A DNA stretch of 64,000 nucleotides from Vibrio splendidus (GTDB lineage Bacteria; Pseudomonadota; Gammaproteobacteria; Enterobacterales; Vibrionaceae): positions 310,001 to 374,000 of the forward strand of contig NZ_MCUN01000009.1 in NCBI RefSeq assembly GCF_002873455.1. The letters run 5' to 3'. This document shows, in pieces, positions 1-9,115 of this stretch. How positions within the stretch are numbered: position 1 is the first letter of the stretch; the number at the start of each line of letters is the position of its first letter. The notes under the pieces are model-generated. The model ran no database searches. It had not been told where the DNA came from and saw nothing but the letters and a program-made list of their open reading frames with translations. A program made the position numbers and the translations under genes.

Positions 1-609
1 TCACCGAAGAAAATGGTTTCTCAATATAAAGAGTTACTTACTTCTCGTTATTTTATGAGCTTTGCAAGTATCGGTTGGCTTAACTTTAGCTTGATGATCA
101 CCACTGTATCAGTGATGCCATTTATCATGCAAAACCAGATTGGTATGACGTCAGATGAATACGCGATGTGGGCGGTTATTCCTGCATTAGGCATGCTCGG
201 CGGAACAAGCTTATGTAACCGTATTCGCCCTATGCTGGGTAACAAGAAAACTCTGTTATGTACGCCTGTCTTGCACGTTGCTGCGGCGTTGTGGCTTTTC
301 TTTTGTCCACTTGAGCCACTGTATTTAATGCTTGGCCAGTTCTTGATGATTCTTGGTAATGGTATAGCGTTACCTTGTGCTCAGGCGTTGGTGATGTTGC
401 CTTATAAGAAGAACGCTGGCGCGGCGGCTGCGATGTCTGGCGGAGGGCAGATGGTGGTGTCTTCAATGGTGAGTATGGGGCTAGTTCAATTAGGGCTAGG
501 AGAAGCGTGGCATCTATCGCTTGTCATCATGTTGTTCACACTGATTACCCTGTTTAATATTTTACGTGGTTTCAGTAGCCAAGAAGCGAGAGAGTCGCAG
601 CTTGGCTAG
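1..609 (+). CDS. MFS transporter, C-terminal part (gene starts before the window)
   Basis: The frame is open from base 1, so the Met at base 13 is probably internal and the N-terminal half lies upstream of the window. About 200 residues are visible, with six hydrophobic segments. The overall look is that of the second half of a Bcr/CflA-type drug or metabolite proton antiporter. It ends just before a strong terminator. Because a siderophore uptake locus follows, it could be a siderophore exporter, but substrate cannot be told from this half. The family call is moderately secure; the substrate is unknown. Confidence 0.75.
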   Translation, partial: SPKKMVSQYKELLTSRYFMSFASIGWLNFSLMITTVSVMPFIMQNQIGMTSDEYAMWAVIPALGMLGGTSLCNRIRPMLGNKKTLLCTPVLHVAAALWLFFCPLEPLYLMLGQFLMILGNGIALPCAQALVMLPYKKNAGAAAAMSGGGQMVVSSMVSMGLVQLGLGEAWHLSLVIMLFTLITLFNILRGFSSQEARESQLG

Positions 610-637
610 TAATACAATGATTTAACAAGTGAAAAAT

Positions 638-679
638 GAAGAAGGCCATTGAAGTTATACGATTTCAATGGCCTTCTTT
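638..679 (+). terminator. Hairpin terminator after the MFS gene
   Basis: The arms AAGAAGGCCATTGAA and TTCAATGGCCTTCTT enclose a short loop. A-rich sequence lies on the left and T-rich sequence on the right, so it could work in both directions between two convergent genes. Confidence 0.85.
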
Positions 680-681
680 AT

Positions 682-725
682 GCCTAGAGCCTAGAGCCTA
701 GAGCCTAGAGCCTAGAGCCTAGAGC
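682..725. repeat. Six perfect tandem copies of the heptamer GCCTAGA
   Basis: Six uninterrupted copies of GCCTAGA plus the first two bases of a seventh lie between the MFS terminator and the end of the ABC ATPase gene. The unit contains CTAG, a rare tetranucleotide in many enteric-type genomes. The tract is noncoding and lies between convergent genes, so it is probably a neutral, length-variable microsatellite. Confidence 0.95.
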
Positions 726-750
726 TTGTACTTAAACTGAAATGCCCTAA

Positions 751-1536
751 TTATTCGCAGACGACTGCAACCTTCTCACTTGCGGCTGTCTTGGCAGGAG
801 CAGGATGATCGATCAGTCGGATAGGGGACTCATACAGTGCTGACAAAGCTTGTTCATCGAGTAACTTATCCGCGCTGCCTTCAAATGCAATCTGACCTTT
901 TTTCAGGGCAACAATGTGTGTGGCGTAGCGCAGAGCCAAGTTCAAATCGTGCAAAATGACAATAACTCCGACGTTTTCCTTTTTGTTGAGTTCAGACAAT
1001 AAACCCATAAGCTGAAATTGGTGATGAACATCTAACGCAGAGGTCGGTTCATCAAGAATCAAGATCGGAGATTGCTGAGCAAGTAACATTGATACCCACG
1101 CTCTTTGGCGTTCACCTCCAGATAAATCATCTGCTAACGCCTGTGAAAAATCAGCAATGCCGGTTCTTTCCATAGCTTGTTTAATGATCGACTTATCTTC
1201 AGAATTCCAACGGCCTAATGCGCCTCTCCAAGGGAAACGGCCTAAACGAACCAGCTCTTCTACGGTTAAACCTGCAGAAGCAGGTAGCTTTTGCGGTAAA
1301 TAAGCAATCTTCTTCGCTAGATCTTTGCTTTTGAATGAAGAAAGAGAAGTGTTTTCTAACTCGACGGTGCCGTGATCTGGAGACATTTGTCCTGACAGCA
1401 AGTTTACGAGTGTGGATTTACCTGAGCCATTGTGACCAAGAACTACGGTCAGCTCATCGGTCGGAATAGTAAGATCGTCAATTGAGAGGATGGTTCGGTT
1501 GTCTCGAACGATGTTGATGTTTGAAAGCTGGAACAT
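751..1536 (-). CDS. fhuC: Iron-siderophore ABC transporter ATPase (FhuC-like)
   Basis: This cytoplasmic ATPase would power import of a ferric siderophore through the FhuB-like permease. The protein is 261 aa from the chosen ATG. It shows Walker A GHNGSGKST, signature LSGGERQR, Walker B LILDEPTS and a switch His (ILHDLN). The frame extends 51 codons further upstream, but only the ATG at 1536 has an AGGA-type ribosome site and gives a normal family start (MFQLSNI). It lies 76 bp downstream of the FhuF-like reductase gene on the same strand. The binding protein and permease are on the opposite strand about 4 kb away, so the transporter is encoded in two transcription units. Confidence 0.9.
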   Translation of the reverse strand: MFQLSNINIVRDNRTILSIDDLTIPTDELTVVLGHNGSGKSTLVNLLSGQMSPDHGTVELENTSLSSFKSKDLAKKIAYLPQKLPASAGLTVEELVRLGRFPWRGALGRWNSEDKSIIKQAMERTGIADFSQALADDLSGGERQRAWVSMLLAQQSPILILDEPTSALDVHHQFQLMGLLSELNKKENVGVIVILHDLNLALRYATHIVALKKGQIAFEGSADKLLDEQALSALYESPIRLIDHPAPAKTAASEKVAVVCE

Positions 1537-1612
1537 GTCGGTCCTGTATAGAGAGCAATAGCGATGCTTAGTGAAAGCAAATTTGTCGCACTGGTCTTTA
1601 AAATAGTGGCTG

Positions 1613-2374
1613 TTATTTGGCGATTTTTTTGTTGTCAGGATGTCTAGGACAATCGTCGCAATACTTACCTGAATCACACTTATAAACAAGGCAGCAGCTC
1701 ACTCTGATCAGTTTTAACATACCAGAATGGGCATCGACCTTAAGGCTGTTTAAATGAGTTTTAGGTAATTGGCATGCTTCTAACCAAAGTTTAGCTTGTA
1801 CGGTGATATAATCATTGGTCAGGCTTGGTTCGTGCTGTTGCAGTTTGATCAAACTACTTAATAGTAGATCAGCCAGTAAGTGATTGGTAAACCCTGGGCG
1901 AATGCGTGTCCATTCACTGATTTGGCTACGATAAAACTCAGTCAATGCAAGAATGGCTTCCCCAGCGTGTGGGATAAGCTCTTCAGGTGAGCCATGTTGA
2001 TGATCACCATTAAAAAAGCGATAGCCAGTAATAAACTCTTTGTATCTAAACTGACCGATATTCTTGATATCGGGCAGTGAATGAAGTCCGTAGATAGAAA
2101 TGAAAGTCACATAGATAGGTTGCCAACACACGAGATCCCAAGTTCGCGTTAACCAATACGCTTTGCCTGATTCTGGGTGGCTTTGGGCAAGGCCATCGTA
2201 AACTCGTTTGAGCTCTTTATGGCTATTCTCATTTGTTACCGCAATGCTCTTGCTATTCAGTGCGCCAAAGCTTCCGCTTAAATAAGGGGTAACTTCTTTT
2301 GAGTAAGCGAAGATTTTCTGATGTAGAGACGGGGCTTTCCGACGAGTGATAATATTGTGCAGTTGGGGAAGCAT
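1613..2374 (-). CDS. fhuF: FhuF-like ferric siderophore reductase
   Basis: The product is predicted to release iron in the cytoplasm by reducing the ferric siderophore. It has 253 aa and ends with four cysteines in the arrangement C-C-x10-C-x2-C (Cys227, Cys228, Cys239, Cys242), the [2Fe-2S] signature of the FhuF family. The rest of the protein is weakly conserved, as is usual for this family. It lies directly upstream of the ATPase gene on the minus strand, which suggests an operon. The start codon at 2374 has no good ribosome site, so the exact start is less certain than the identity. Confidence 0.85.
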   Translation of the reverse strand: MLPQLHNIITRRKAPSLHQKIFAYSKEVTPYLSGSFGALNSKSIAVTNENSHKELKRVYDGLAQSHPESGKAYWLTRTWDLVCWQPIYVTFISIYGLHSLPDIKNIGQFRYKEFITGYRFFNGDHQHGSPEELIPHAGEAILALTEFYRSQISEWTRIRPGFTNHLLADLLLSSLIKLQQHEPSLTNDYITVQAKLWLEACQLPKTHLNSLKVDAHSGMLKLIRVSCCLVYKCDSGKYCDDCPRHPDNKKIAK

Positions 2375-2388
2375 CTTAAATCAATAAA

Positions 2389-2414
2389 TGAGAATCAGTT
2401 ACGTTATCATAACG
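2389..2414. promoter_or_regulatory. Possible Fur half-site and CGTTATcATAACG palindrome in a divergent promoter
   Basis: Upstream of the reductase gene lies TGAGAAT (2389-2395), one perfect half of a 7-1-7 Fur box with a poor second half. Next to it is the 13-bp perfect palindrome CGTTATCATAACG (2402-2414). Iron control of this locus would be expected, but the site is weak. Confidence 0.35.
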
Positions 2415-2503
2415 GACATAATCGAGGATAACCATACAAAATGGAGCATCTACTCGGTGCTTTTAACGTTTTTGAGATTTATAAAGTGTGGATAGGCTGT
2501 ACT

Positions 2504-2539
2504 TTTTTAAGTGATAAAAGCCTTTTTAAATGATAAAAG
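2504..2539 (+). repeat. Two direct repeats upstream of the AraC gene
   Basis: TTTTTAAGTGATAAAAG (2504-2520) and TTTTTAAATGATAAAAG (2523-2539) differ at one of 17 positions and are spaced 19 bp apart, about two helical turns. AraC-type regulators bind direct repeats of about this period, so autoregulation is a reasonable guess. Confidence 0.6.
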
Positions 2540-2593
2540 TATTTGTGAAACTAATGTGTCACTGCCAACTATAGAGAATATAAAAGCTTGAAT

Positions 2594-3502
2594 ATGAATA
2601 CACCTGCATTCGATCGTATTAGCCGCGTTTTAGCTTATATTCATGCGAACCTAAGCTCGACATTATCGCTAGAAGATGTTGCTAAACAAAGCTGTTGGTC
2701 TCGCTGGCAACTGCAAAGAGTGTTTCAAGCTGAAACCGGGCTTACTGTGGCTAACTATGTGAGAGAGCTAAAGCTGAGTCAGGCTGCCGAAGAGCTACTT
2801 GATGGAAGAGAGCGTGTTATTGATGTTGCACTTGGACTTGGATTCAACTCAGAAATCAGTTTTAGTCGCTCCTTTAAGCAGATGTTTGGGGCGAGCCCAA
2901 GCCAATATAGAAAAGCGGGTAAAAGAGTTGGGCTAAGAAAGCCGATACAAGTATCTGAAACTGTGAGTACAGAAGAGAAAGGCGCTCTGAGTTTTGTTGA
3001 GGTTCGCATTGACGAAAAAGAGTCGTTTCTTGTTAAAGGCATGACATCAGAAATCAGCGGCTTGTTTTCACTAACACAAGACTTTGCAGAGAAAGTCCCT
3101 CAGCTTTGGTCTCGCTTGGAACAGGAAGTTACGATTCCAAATGATAATGTGCTTCAGTTTATTGGCGTAGTTGATCTTACTCAGTCTTGTTTCGATGGTA
3201 CCAACATCCACTATTGGGCTGGTGTTGAGCTTCACGACGGAATTTCCATCCCGCAATTACCAAGCATCATATCCGATAAATTGAAGGTGCTGACCATCCC
3301 TAAGCAAACCTACGCTGTGGTTAAGCATTGTGGTCCTATTGAGAATCTACGACACACTCTTAGCTGGTTTGTACTTAACTGGCTGCCGAGTTCTGGTTAT
3401 CGTGGTATCGATGGTTATGAGCTCGAAGTGTACCCATTTGGCTATCAAGCCCACGCGTCAGATGCTGAAATGGAGTACTGGGTTCCTATTATTAAATCGT
3501 AA
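2594..3502 (+). CDS. AraC-family regulator with GyrI-like effector domain (Rob-like)
   Basis: A transcription regulator of 302 aa. Residues about 8-110 form the double helix-turn-helix AraC DNA-binding domain, placed N-terminally (SRWQLQRVFQ, GFNSEISFSRSFKQMFG). The remainder resembles the GyrI/BmrR-type small-molecule-binding fold, as in E. coli Rob. The ATG at 2594 was preferred over an in-frame TTG two codons earlier; neither has a strong ribosome site. It lies between the divergent reductase gene and the TonB receptor gene, so it may control siderophore uptake in response to a ligand; that is inference. Confidence 0.85.
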   Translation: MNTPAFDRISRVLAYIHANLSSTLSLEDVAKQSCWSRWQLQRVFQAETGLTVANYVRELKLSQAAEELLDGRERVIDVALGLGFNSEISFSRSFKQMFGASPSQYRKAGKRVGLRKPIQVSETVSTEEKGALSFVEVRIDEKESFLVKGMTSEISGLFSLTQDFAEKVPQLWSRLEQEVTIPNDNVLQFIGVVDLTQSCFDGTNIHYWAGVELHDGISIPQLPSIISDKLKVLTIPKQTYAVVKHCGPIENLRHTLSWFVLNWLPSSGYRGIDGYELEVYPFGYQAHASDAEMEYWVPIIKS

Positions 3503-3548
3503 TCATATCCGCATAAAATCTCTTCCTGGAAAGCCTCTCCAAAAATAA

Positions 3549-3579
3549 GGTCAATTGTGTTTTTAATCAGCAATTGACC
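3549..3579 (+). terminator. Hairpin after the AraC gene
   Basis: Perfect 9-bp arms GGTCAATTG and CAATTGACC are followed by GATTTTCATT. Confidence 0.65.
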
Positions 3580-3660
3580 GATTTTCATTAAAATTAAGCC
3601 AAGTTCTTTTTTAATTTGCACCAAATTGTTAATTATCCCATCTCTAGATACATACAATGC

Positions 3661-3680
3661 AAATGAGATTTATTATTATT
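3661..3680 (+). promoter_or_regulatory. Possible Fur box before the TonB receptor gene
   Basis: An AT-rich stretch, AATGAGATTTATTATTATT, resembles a degenerate Fur box and ends about 28 bp before the receptor start codon. The match is partial; support comes mainly from the gene it precedes. Confidence 0.4.
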
Positions 3681-3708
3681 TATATTAAGTATTGGTACCG
3701 AGGGAATC

Positions 3709-5856
3709 ATGACCACTCACACTCGTTTTAAGTATTCATCACTTGCAGTAGCGTTGCTCACTGCGTTTTCAGCGCAAGCGTTGGCGGAAGAAACCGTTAC
3801 AGCGGCAGACTCGAACATCGAGACTGTTACTATTATGGGTAAAGCCTATCGTAATACAGCGACTAAGTCGGCACTTGAGCCAGAAGAGACGCCTCAAGGT
3901 ATTACCGTTATTGATGAAGAACAGTTAGAGCAACGAGGTGTGAAGTCCCTCAACCAAGCGCTTAGATACGCGCCGGGTGTTGTAACCGAGCAGAAGGGCG
4001 CATCCGTAACAATGTACGATACGTTCTCTATTCGTGGCTTTAGCAACAACCAAAGTTACTACGATGGTTTGGTGCTTCCGTTCCTAACCGGTTGGAATCT
4101 GCAACCTCAGATAGACCCTATTGCGATTCAGCAAGTAGAAGTGTTTAAAGGCCCTACGTCTGTGTTGTATGGATCGATGCCACCCGGTGGTATGGTCAAC
4201 ATGATCGCGAAGGCACCGCAAGAAGATGGGTCTACAAAAGTTGGTGTATCTACAGGTTCAAGAAATCTGATGGAAGCCTCAATTGATACTTCAGGTCAGT
4301 TAGGCGACAGTGATTTTTCATATCGTTTGGTAGCGTTAGCTCGTAAACAAGACAGCCAAGTTGATAACGCAGAAGAAGAGCGTTATGTGATTGCTCCATC
4401 GTTAGATTGGCAGGTATCTGATAGAACACTTATTAACTTCAATCTTTACTATCAGAATGATCCGTCAATGGGTACTAACTCAGCAATGCCGCTCGAAGTC
4501 TTGAAGGCAAGCGATCCATCTGTGTCTATGGGCGATAAGAACTGGAGCACTTTTGAGCGTGAAGTGTTGATGTTAGGTTATAAGATTAACCACCAAATCA
4601 ATGACAACTGGACTTTCCTTCAGAATGCTCGTTATTCCGATGCGTCGTTATATCAAGAAAACACCTACCATCGCGGTACGAATTTTGACGCCGCAACTGG
4701 TAGCTTAATTCGAAATGTGTACAGCACGGATGAAGACTCTCAAAGCTTTGTTATCGATAACCAAGTGTCAGGTCGTGTCGAAGTCGCTGGTTTAGAGCAT
4801 AACTTATTGTTTGGTCTCGATTACCTAAAACTAACCGGTGACTCTTTGTATCAAGAGTTCACCGCGAATGCTGGTTTCTACGGCTTTAACGCATACAACC
4901 CGAATAATGATCTGCTTGATAAGAGCCAGCTACAAGAGAATTATCGTGAATCACATGACATAACGACTGAACAACTGGGCTTGTATTTCCAAGATCAAGT
5001 TCGCTACGACGCGCTGGTTTTACTTGCTGGTGGACGTTACGACATGTTTAAAGCGAGTGACGATAAAACGAGTACTTACCCAACAAGCGATGGCACTGAA
5101 AAGGCCGATCACAACCAGTTCTCTTACCGCGTAGGCGCGCTGTATGAGTTAGATAATGGTATCTCTCCATTTATAAGTTACGCGACGAGTTTTGAGCCAG
5201 CGGCAGGTACTGATATCAACGGTAACTCGTTGAAACCTCAGTTGGGTGAGCAAGTCGAACTAGGTATGAAATACCTTTCTGCTGATATGGCACAGCAACT
5301 TACAGCATCATACTTTTACATCACTAAGAAAGACTCAATTGCTGCAGATCCATCAGATCCAACATATCGCTCTAAGATTCAGTTAGGCGAAGTACGCTCT
5401 CAAGGTGTGGAAGTCGAAGGTCGATGGTTTGTAACGGAAGATTGGGATGTGAACGCGAGCTACACTTATGTCGATATGGAAGTGACGGAAGATGCAAACC
5501 CTGATCTAGAAGGAACGACACCGATCTACGTACCAACGCACGCAGCGAATCTATGGAGTAATTACTATGTTTACGGTGGTGCTTTATCCGGTACGCGCTG
5601 GAGTGCAGGCGCTCGTTACATGGGTGAAATGGAAATGGATGCAACAAACACTCAAGGCAAAGTACCGTCATACACGGTCGTCGATCTATCCGTGGGTTAT
5701 GACCTAGGTGAGGCAAGCGACACACTATCTGGGGCAACGGCTAACTTGCTGGTTAACAACTTATTTAATGAAGAGTACTACACCTGTTATGACCAATCGA
5801 ACTGTTGGTTCGGTGTTGAGCAGTCTGTAGAGCTAAGCGTGAACTATGAATTCTAA
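3709..5856 (+). CDS. TonB-dependent ferric siderophore receptor (FhuA/FoxA type)
   Basis: An outer-membrane receptor of 715 aa that would import a ferric siderophore with energy from TonB. It has a signal peptide (about residues 1-26, ending AQALA). The plug domain shows the usual TIRGF-like (SIRGFSNN) and QVEVFKGPTSVLYG motifs. A 22-strand barrel follows, ending in the terminal aromatic expected for outer-membrane insertion (VNYEF). The ribosome site AGGGAA precedes the ATG at 3709. The binding-protein and permease genes follow on the same strand, and the double-length permease points to a hydroxamate siderophore such as a ferrichrome or ferrioxamine. The exact ligand is not visible. Confidence 0.9.
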   Translation: MTTHTRFKYSSLAVALLTAFSAQALAEETVTAADSNIETVTIMGKAYRNTATKSALEPEETPQGITVIDEEQLEQRGVKSLNQALRYAPGVVTEQKGASVTMYDTFSIRGFSNNQSYYDGLVLPFLTGWNLQPQIDPIAIQQVEVFKGPTSVLYGSMPPGGMVNMIAKAPQEDGSTKVGVSTGSRNLMEASIDTSGQLGDSDFSYRLVALARKQDSQVDNAEEERYVIAPSLDWQVSDRTLINFNLYYQNDPSMGTNSAMPLEVLKASDPSVSMGDKNWSTFEREVLMLGYKINHQINDNWTFLQNARYSDASLYQENTYHRGTNFDAATGSLIRNVYSTDEDSQSFVIDNQVSGRVEVAGLEHNLLFGLDYLKLTGDSLYQEFTANAGFYGFNAYNPNNDLLDKSQLQENYRESHDITTEQLGLYFQDQVRYDALVLLAGGRYDMFKASDDKTSTYPTSDGTEKADHNQFSYRVGALYELDNGISPFISYATSFEPAAGTDINGNSLKPQLGEQVELGMKYLSADMAQQLTASYFYITKKDSIAADPSDPTYRSKIQLGEVRSQGVEVEGRWFVTEDWDVNASYTYVDMEVTEDANPDLEGTTPIYVPTHAANLWSNYYVYGGALSGTRWSAGARYMGEMEMDATNTQGKVPSYTVVDLSVGYDLGEASDTLSGATANLLVNNLFNEEYYTCYDQSNCWFGVEQSVELSVNYEF

Positions 5857-5877
5857 CTAGGTTAGGGTTATCAATTT

Positions 5878-5905
5878 GAAAGCAGCCTTTACTGGGCTGC
5901 TTTTG
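5878..5905 (+). terminator. Hairpin terminator after the TonB receptor gene
   Basis: The stem AAAGCAGCC/GGCTGCTTTT is followed by T-rich sequence. Some readthrough into the binding-protein gene 40 bp downstream is likely. Confidence 0.75.
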
Positions 5906-5947
5906 TCGTTTGAAGAAATATAGAATTTAGATTGAGTAGGCAACAGC

Positions 5948-6901
5948 ATGAATTTACACCGAATAGCTTCCCATTTTTCTAAAGCAAAGAACTTGAACGC
6001 AAAGCTTGTGGTATCGGCATTAGCGAGCGCTTTATCGTTTAATGCGATGGCTAATTTTCAAGTTGAAGACAGTGAGGGCGTTAAAACCCTTGAAGCACAA
6101 CCGGTTAGAGTCGCAGCGCTGAACTGGGACATTGCTGAACAAGTTATCGAACTCGGCGTTACGCCAGTCGCAGTGCCCGATATTGCAGGTTATACCGATT
6201 GGGTTGTTCAGCCTGCGATTCCTGTAGGCGTGGCGGATATTGGCACTCGAACTGAGCCCAATTTTTCTGCTTTGAAGAAGCTAAACCCTGATGTGATTCT
6301 TATTGCTTCTCCTCAGAAAGATCTTCAGGAGCGTCTGTCTGAAATTGCGCCCGTGCTTTACTACCAAACGTACAGTGAACAACACAGCAATGCTGCGGCT
6401 GCTATCGAGAACTTCAAAAAGGTAGGTCAATTGCTTGGCAAAGAAGAGCAAGCGAACAATAAACTGGCTGCGATGGATGAACGTATCGCGGTTCTAAAAG
6501 CTGAACTAGATAAAGCGTATCCGGGCGACAAGCCGAAAGTCACTTCTTTCCGTTTTGCGAGCACAACTTCTGTGTTTATCTACGGCGATAACTCGATTCC
6601 ACAATATGCACTCGAAAAGCTTGGTTTTGAAAACGCGATGGATCTTCCTGCAAGCCAGTGGGGCATCAGTCAAAAACGAATGACTGAACTTAAGAACGTC
6701 AAGGGTGGCATTGCGCTTTACTTTGAACCTTTCCCGTATCAAGACAAGTTAGATCGTTCTCCTGTTTGGAAGAGCATGCCTTTCGTACGCAATGGTCAAT
6801 TTAGTCCAGTAGCGGCAAGTTGGAGCTACGGCGGTGCAATGTCGATTTTGTATAACGCAGAAGCCATGGCGCAATCGTTGTTGATGTTAGCGGAGCAGTA
6901 A
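5948..6901 (+). CDS. fhuD: Periplasmic iron-siderophore binding protein (FhuD-like)
   Basis: A soluble periplasmic binding protein of 317 aa that hands the ferric siderophore to the inner-membrane permease. It has an unusually long N-terminal export region of about 35 residues ending NAMA, with no lipobox Cys. The body is the TroA/FhuD-type two-lobe fold (PVAVPDIAGY, LNPDVILIASP). The stop codon overlaps the permease ATG by one base (TAATG), so the two genes are translationally coupled. Confidence 0.88.
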   Translation: MNLHRIASHFSKAKNLNAKLVVSALASALSFNAMANFQVEDSEGVKTLEAQPVRVAALNWDIAEQVIELGVTPVAVPDIAGYTDWVVQPAIPVGVADIGTRTEPNFSALKKLNPDVILIASPQKDLQERLSEIAPVLYYQTYSEQHSNAAAAIENFKKVGQLLGKEEQANNKLAAMDERIAVLKAELDKAYPGDKPKVTSFRFASTTSVFIYGDNSIPQYALEKLGFENAMDLPASQWGISQKRMTELKNVKGGIALYFEPFPYQDKLDRSPVWKSMPFVRNGQFSPVAASWSYGGAMSILYNAEAMAQSLLMLAEQ

Positions 6902-8895
6902 TGAAATCCAGTGGTTTTATGATGGGGGTTGTGCTGTTTTGTGCTGCCCTTGTTCATTTATGGTTAGGGCAGTCGGAGTTTGGCCCTATTAGTGAGTTGT
7001 TCCAGCAAGTCTCACAGATCAGTGACATCGCAACATTCAACTCAATGGTCGATGATTCATTCGAGTTGATGGCGTTAGCCTATGTCAACTTGCCTCGCTT
7101 GGTGATGGCGATCTTGGTTGGTGGAACACTCGGTACCATAGGTAGTCTGTTTCAACAGTTGACGCAAAATCGCATGATGTCGCCGTTAACTTTAGGTACA
7201 TCATCAGGTGCATGGCTTGGTCTGGTCATTTTGAATGTGGTAGCGCCTATGTTGGTCGCTCAGTATTCAGTTTGGTTTGCACTAGTTGGTGCGCTGCTTG
7301 CGATGGGACTTATTGTTTCGATTGTCGGAATCAAAAACATGAGCGGCTTGCCAATTGTACTGGCGGGTATGGCGGTCAACTTGTTACTAGGGGCATTTGC
7401 AACGGCGATTATTCTGCTCAACGATCAGTACGCACAGAACCTGTTTGTATGGGGAGCGGGCGACCTAGGGCAAAATGGTTGGGAACAAGTACTGTGGTTG
7501 ATGCCAAAGCTACTGCCGATTTTTGCCATATTCTTGTTGGCGCCACGGGTTCTGACTCTGCTTTCAATCGGTACTGAAGGGGCAGCAGCGCGCGGGCTTA
7601 ATATTGGCACCACCTTCTTTGTGCTAATGGCAATTGGCGTTTGGTTGGTCTCAGTGTCGATTACTTCGGTGGGCGTGATCAGTTTTATCGGCTTGATTGC
7701 TCCCAATATCGCAAGGCACTTGGGCTTTTTAAAGGCGAAATCTGAACTCATCGCAAGCTGTGTATTAGGTGCGCTTTTACTTTGTGTCACTGACAGCCTG
7801 GCTATCTTCTTGGCACAATGGTCTTTGGACATGATTCCAACAGGGACGGCAACTGCAGTGATTGGTGCTCCAGCTTTGATCATTATTGCTCGCAAGCAAA
7901 TGTCTGCTCAAGATCAGCTGTTTTTCTCGATGCCGAAAGGGTTAAGGTCTATTTCACCTTTGGCTTACTTCTTATTGGGCACAATGATTTTCGGGTTGCT
8001 GGCGTTGAGCACATTGTCTCAGCCTTCTTCTGATATGGGCTACTTTGTTATTCCAGACGCATTTGAATGGTCTATTCGTTGGCCGAGAATGTTAACGGCG
8101 ATATTCGCTGGTGGCGGCTTAGCGGTTGCTGGTGTGGTTTTACAAAGATTGGTCTACAACCCCCTCGCCAGTCCAGATATTCTTGGTGTGTCGGCAGGTG
8201 CGGTTCTAGCTTTGATTTTCAGCAGCTTGTTTATGGGATATTCGATTCACTCTCTAAGCCCATGGGTTGCATTTTTGGGCAGTGCGATTGCACTCTGTTT
8301 GTTATTGTTTCTTGGCAAGAAGCATCAGTTTGCTCCGTCTATTCTAATTCTGACGGGTATCTCGCTCACCGCGGTATTGGAAGCTTTGGTGCAATTCTCT
8401 CTAACGCGAGTGGGTGAGGGGAAATACACTTTGTTGGCTTGGTTAGCAGGGTCTACCTATCGTGTTGAACCTGAGTCAGCAATGATTATGGCCATAGTGA
8501 TAACGGTTTGTATTGGTGTGGCTCTGCTGCTGAGTCGTTGGGTGACCTTGATTGCAACTGGACGTCAGTTCGCGATTGCCAGAGGGTTGAATCTCAATAT
8601 CGCCTACGTGGTATTGTTGTGCATTGTCGCGGTTTTATGTTCGGTCGTGACAACAACCATGGGGCCTGTGGCGTTTGTCGGCTTGTTAGCTCCGCACATC
8701 GCTGCAATGGTGGGGGCTCGTTTGGTTCGAGAGCAGATCATCTTGTCGTTTTTAATTGGTGCAGCCTTAATGTTGTTTGCTGATTGGTTAGGGCAAGTGG
8801 TGGTATTCCCAGCTCAACTCGCAGCAGGGACGCTAGTTTCCATTATTGGTGGTAGCTACTTCATCTTCTTGTTATTGAAATCTCGAAGAACATAG
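6901..8895 (+). CDS. fhuB: Fused double FecCD-type permease (FhuB-like)
   Basis: An inner-membrane permease of 664 aa. It is twice the usual FecCD length because two homologous halves are fused, as in E. coli FhuB of the hydroxamate siderophore system. Each half contains the ATPase-contact glycine loop region (GLIAPNIARHLG near residue 265 and GLLAPHIAAMVG near 597) and about ten membrane segments. It overlaps the binding-protein gene by one base. A single FhuB-like chain pairs with two copies of the ATPase, here encoded at the start of the window on the other strand. Confidence 0.93.
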   Translation: MKSSGFMMGVVLFCAALVHLWLGQSEFGPISELFQQVSQISDIATFNSMVDDSFELMALAYVNLPRLVMAILVGGTLGTIGSLFQQLTQNRMMSPLTLGTSSGAWLGLVILNVVAPMLVAQYSVWFALVGALLAMGLIVSIVGIKNMSGLPIVLAGMAVNLLLGAFATAIILLNDQYAQNLFVWGAGDLGQNGWEQVLWLMPKLLPIFAIFLLAPRVLTLLSIGTEGAAARGLNIGTTFFVLMAIGVWLVSVSITSVGVISFIGLIAPNIARHLGFLKAKSELIASCVLGALLLCVTDSLAIFLAQWSLDMIPTGTATAVIGAPALIIIARKQMSAQDQLFFSMPKGLRSISPLAYFLLGTMIFGLLALSTLSQPSSDMGYFVIPDAFEWSIRWPRMLTAIFAGGGLAVAGVVLQRLVYNPLASPDILGVSAGAVLALIFSSLFMGYSIHSLSPWVAFLGSAIALCLLLFLGKKHQFAPSILILTGISLTAVLEALVQFSLTRVGEGKYTLLAWLAGSTYRVEPESAMIMAIVITVCIGVALLLSRWVTLIATGRQFAIARGLNLNIAYVVLLCIVAVLCSVVTTTMGPVAFVGLLAPHIAAMVGARLVREQIILSFLIGAALMLFADWLGQVVVFPAQLAAGTLVSIIGGSYFIFLLLKSRRT

Positions 8896-8959
8896 GTCCT
8901 CCCAAAACTCAGAGTCCTTGATTATCAAAGCTACTGGCAATATAAGCTACGAATGAAAT

Positions 8960-8992
8960 GCAGTGAATGGAGCGATCCATCACTGCTTTTTA
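8960..8992 (+). terminator. Hairpin terminator after fhuB
   Basis: GCAGTGAATGGA pairs with TCCATCACTGC with one bulged A, followed by TTTTTATT. Confidence 0.75.
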
Positions 8993-9085
8993 TTGATGTT
9001 GTTTGTGTAAGGAGGAGGCGTTAAGTAACACAGGTCTCGCTTCTTAATGTGCAAGTTTGGCATATGTTAATAAAATGTATAATCT

Positions 9086-9102
9086 AAAGGTCTGACCACT
9101 TA
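9086..9102 (+). promoter_or_regulatory. Probable FadR operator
   Basis: AAGGTCTGACCACTT reads on the other strand as AAGTGGTCAGACCTT and contains the TGGTCnGACC core of the gammaproteobacterial FadR site. It lies about 15 bp before the crotonase start codon. The fatty-acid functions of the next two genes support it. Confidence 0.6.
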
Positions 9103-9115
9103 TAAGGTAGCCACC

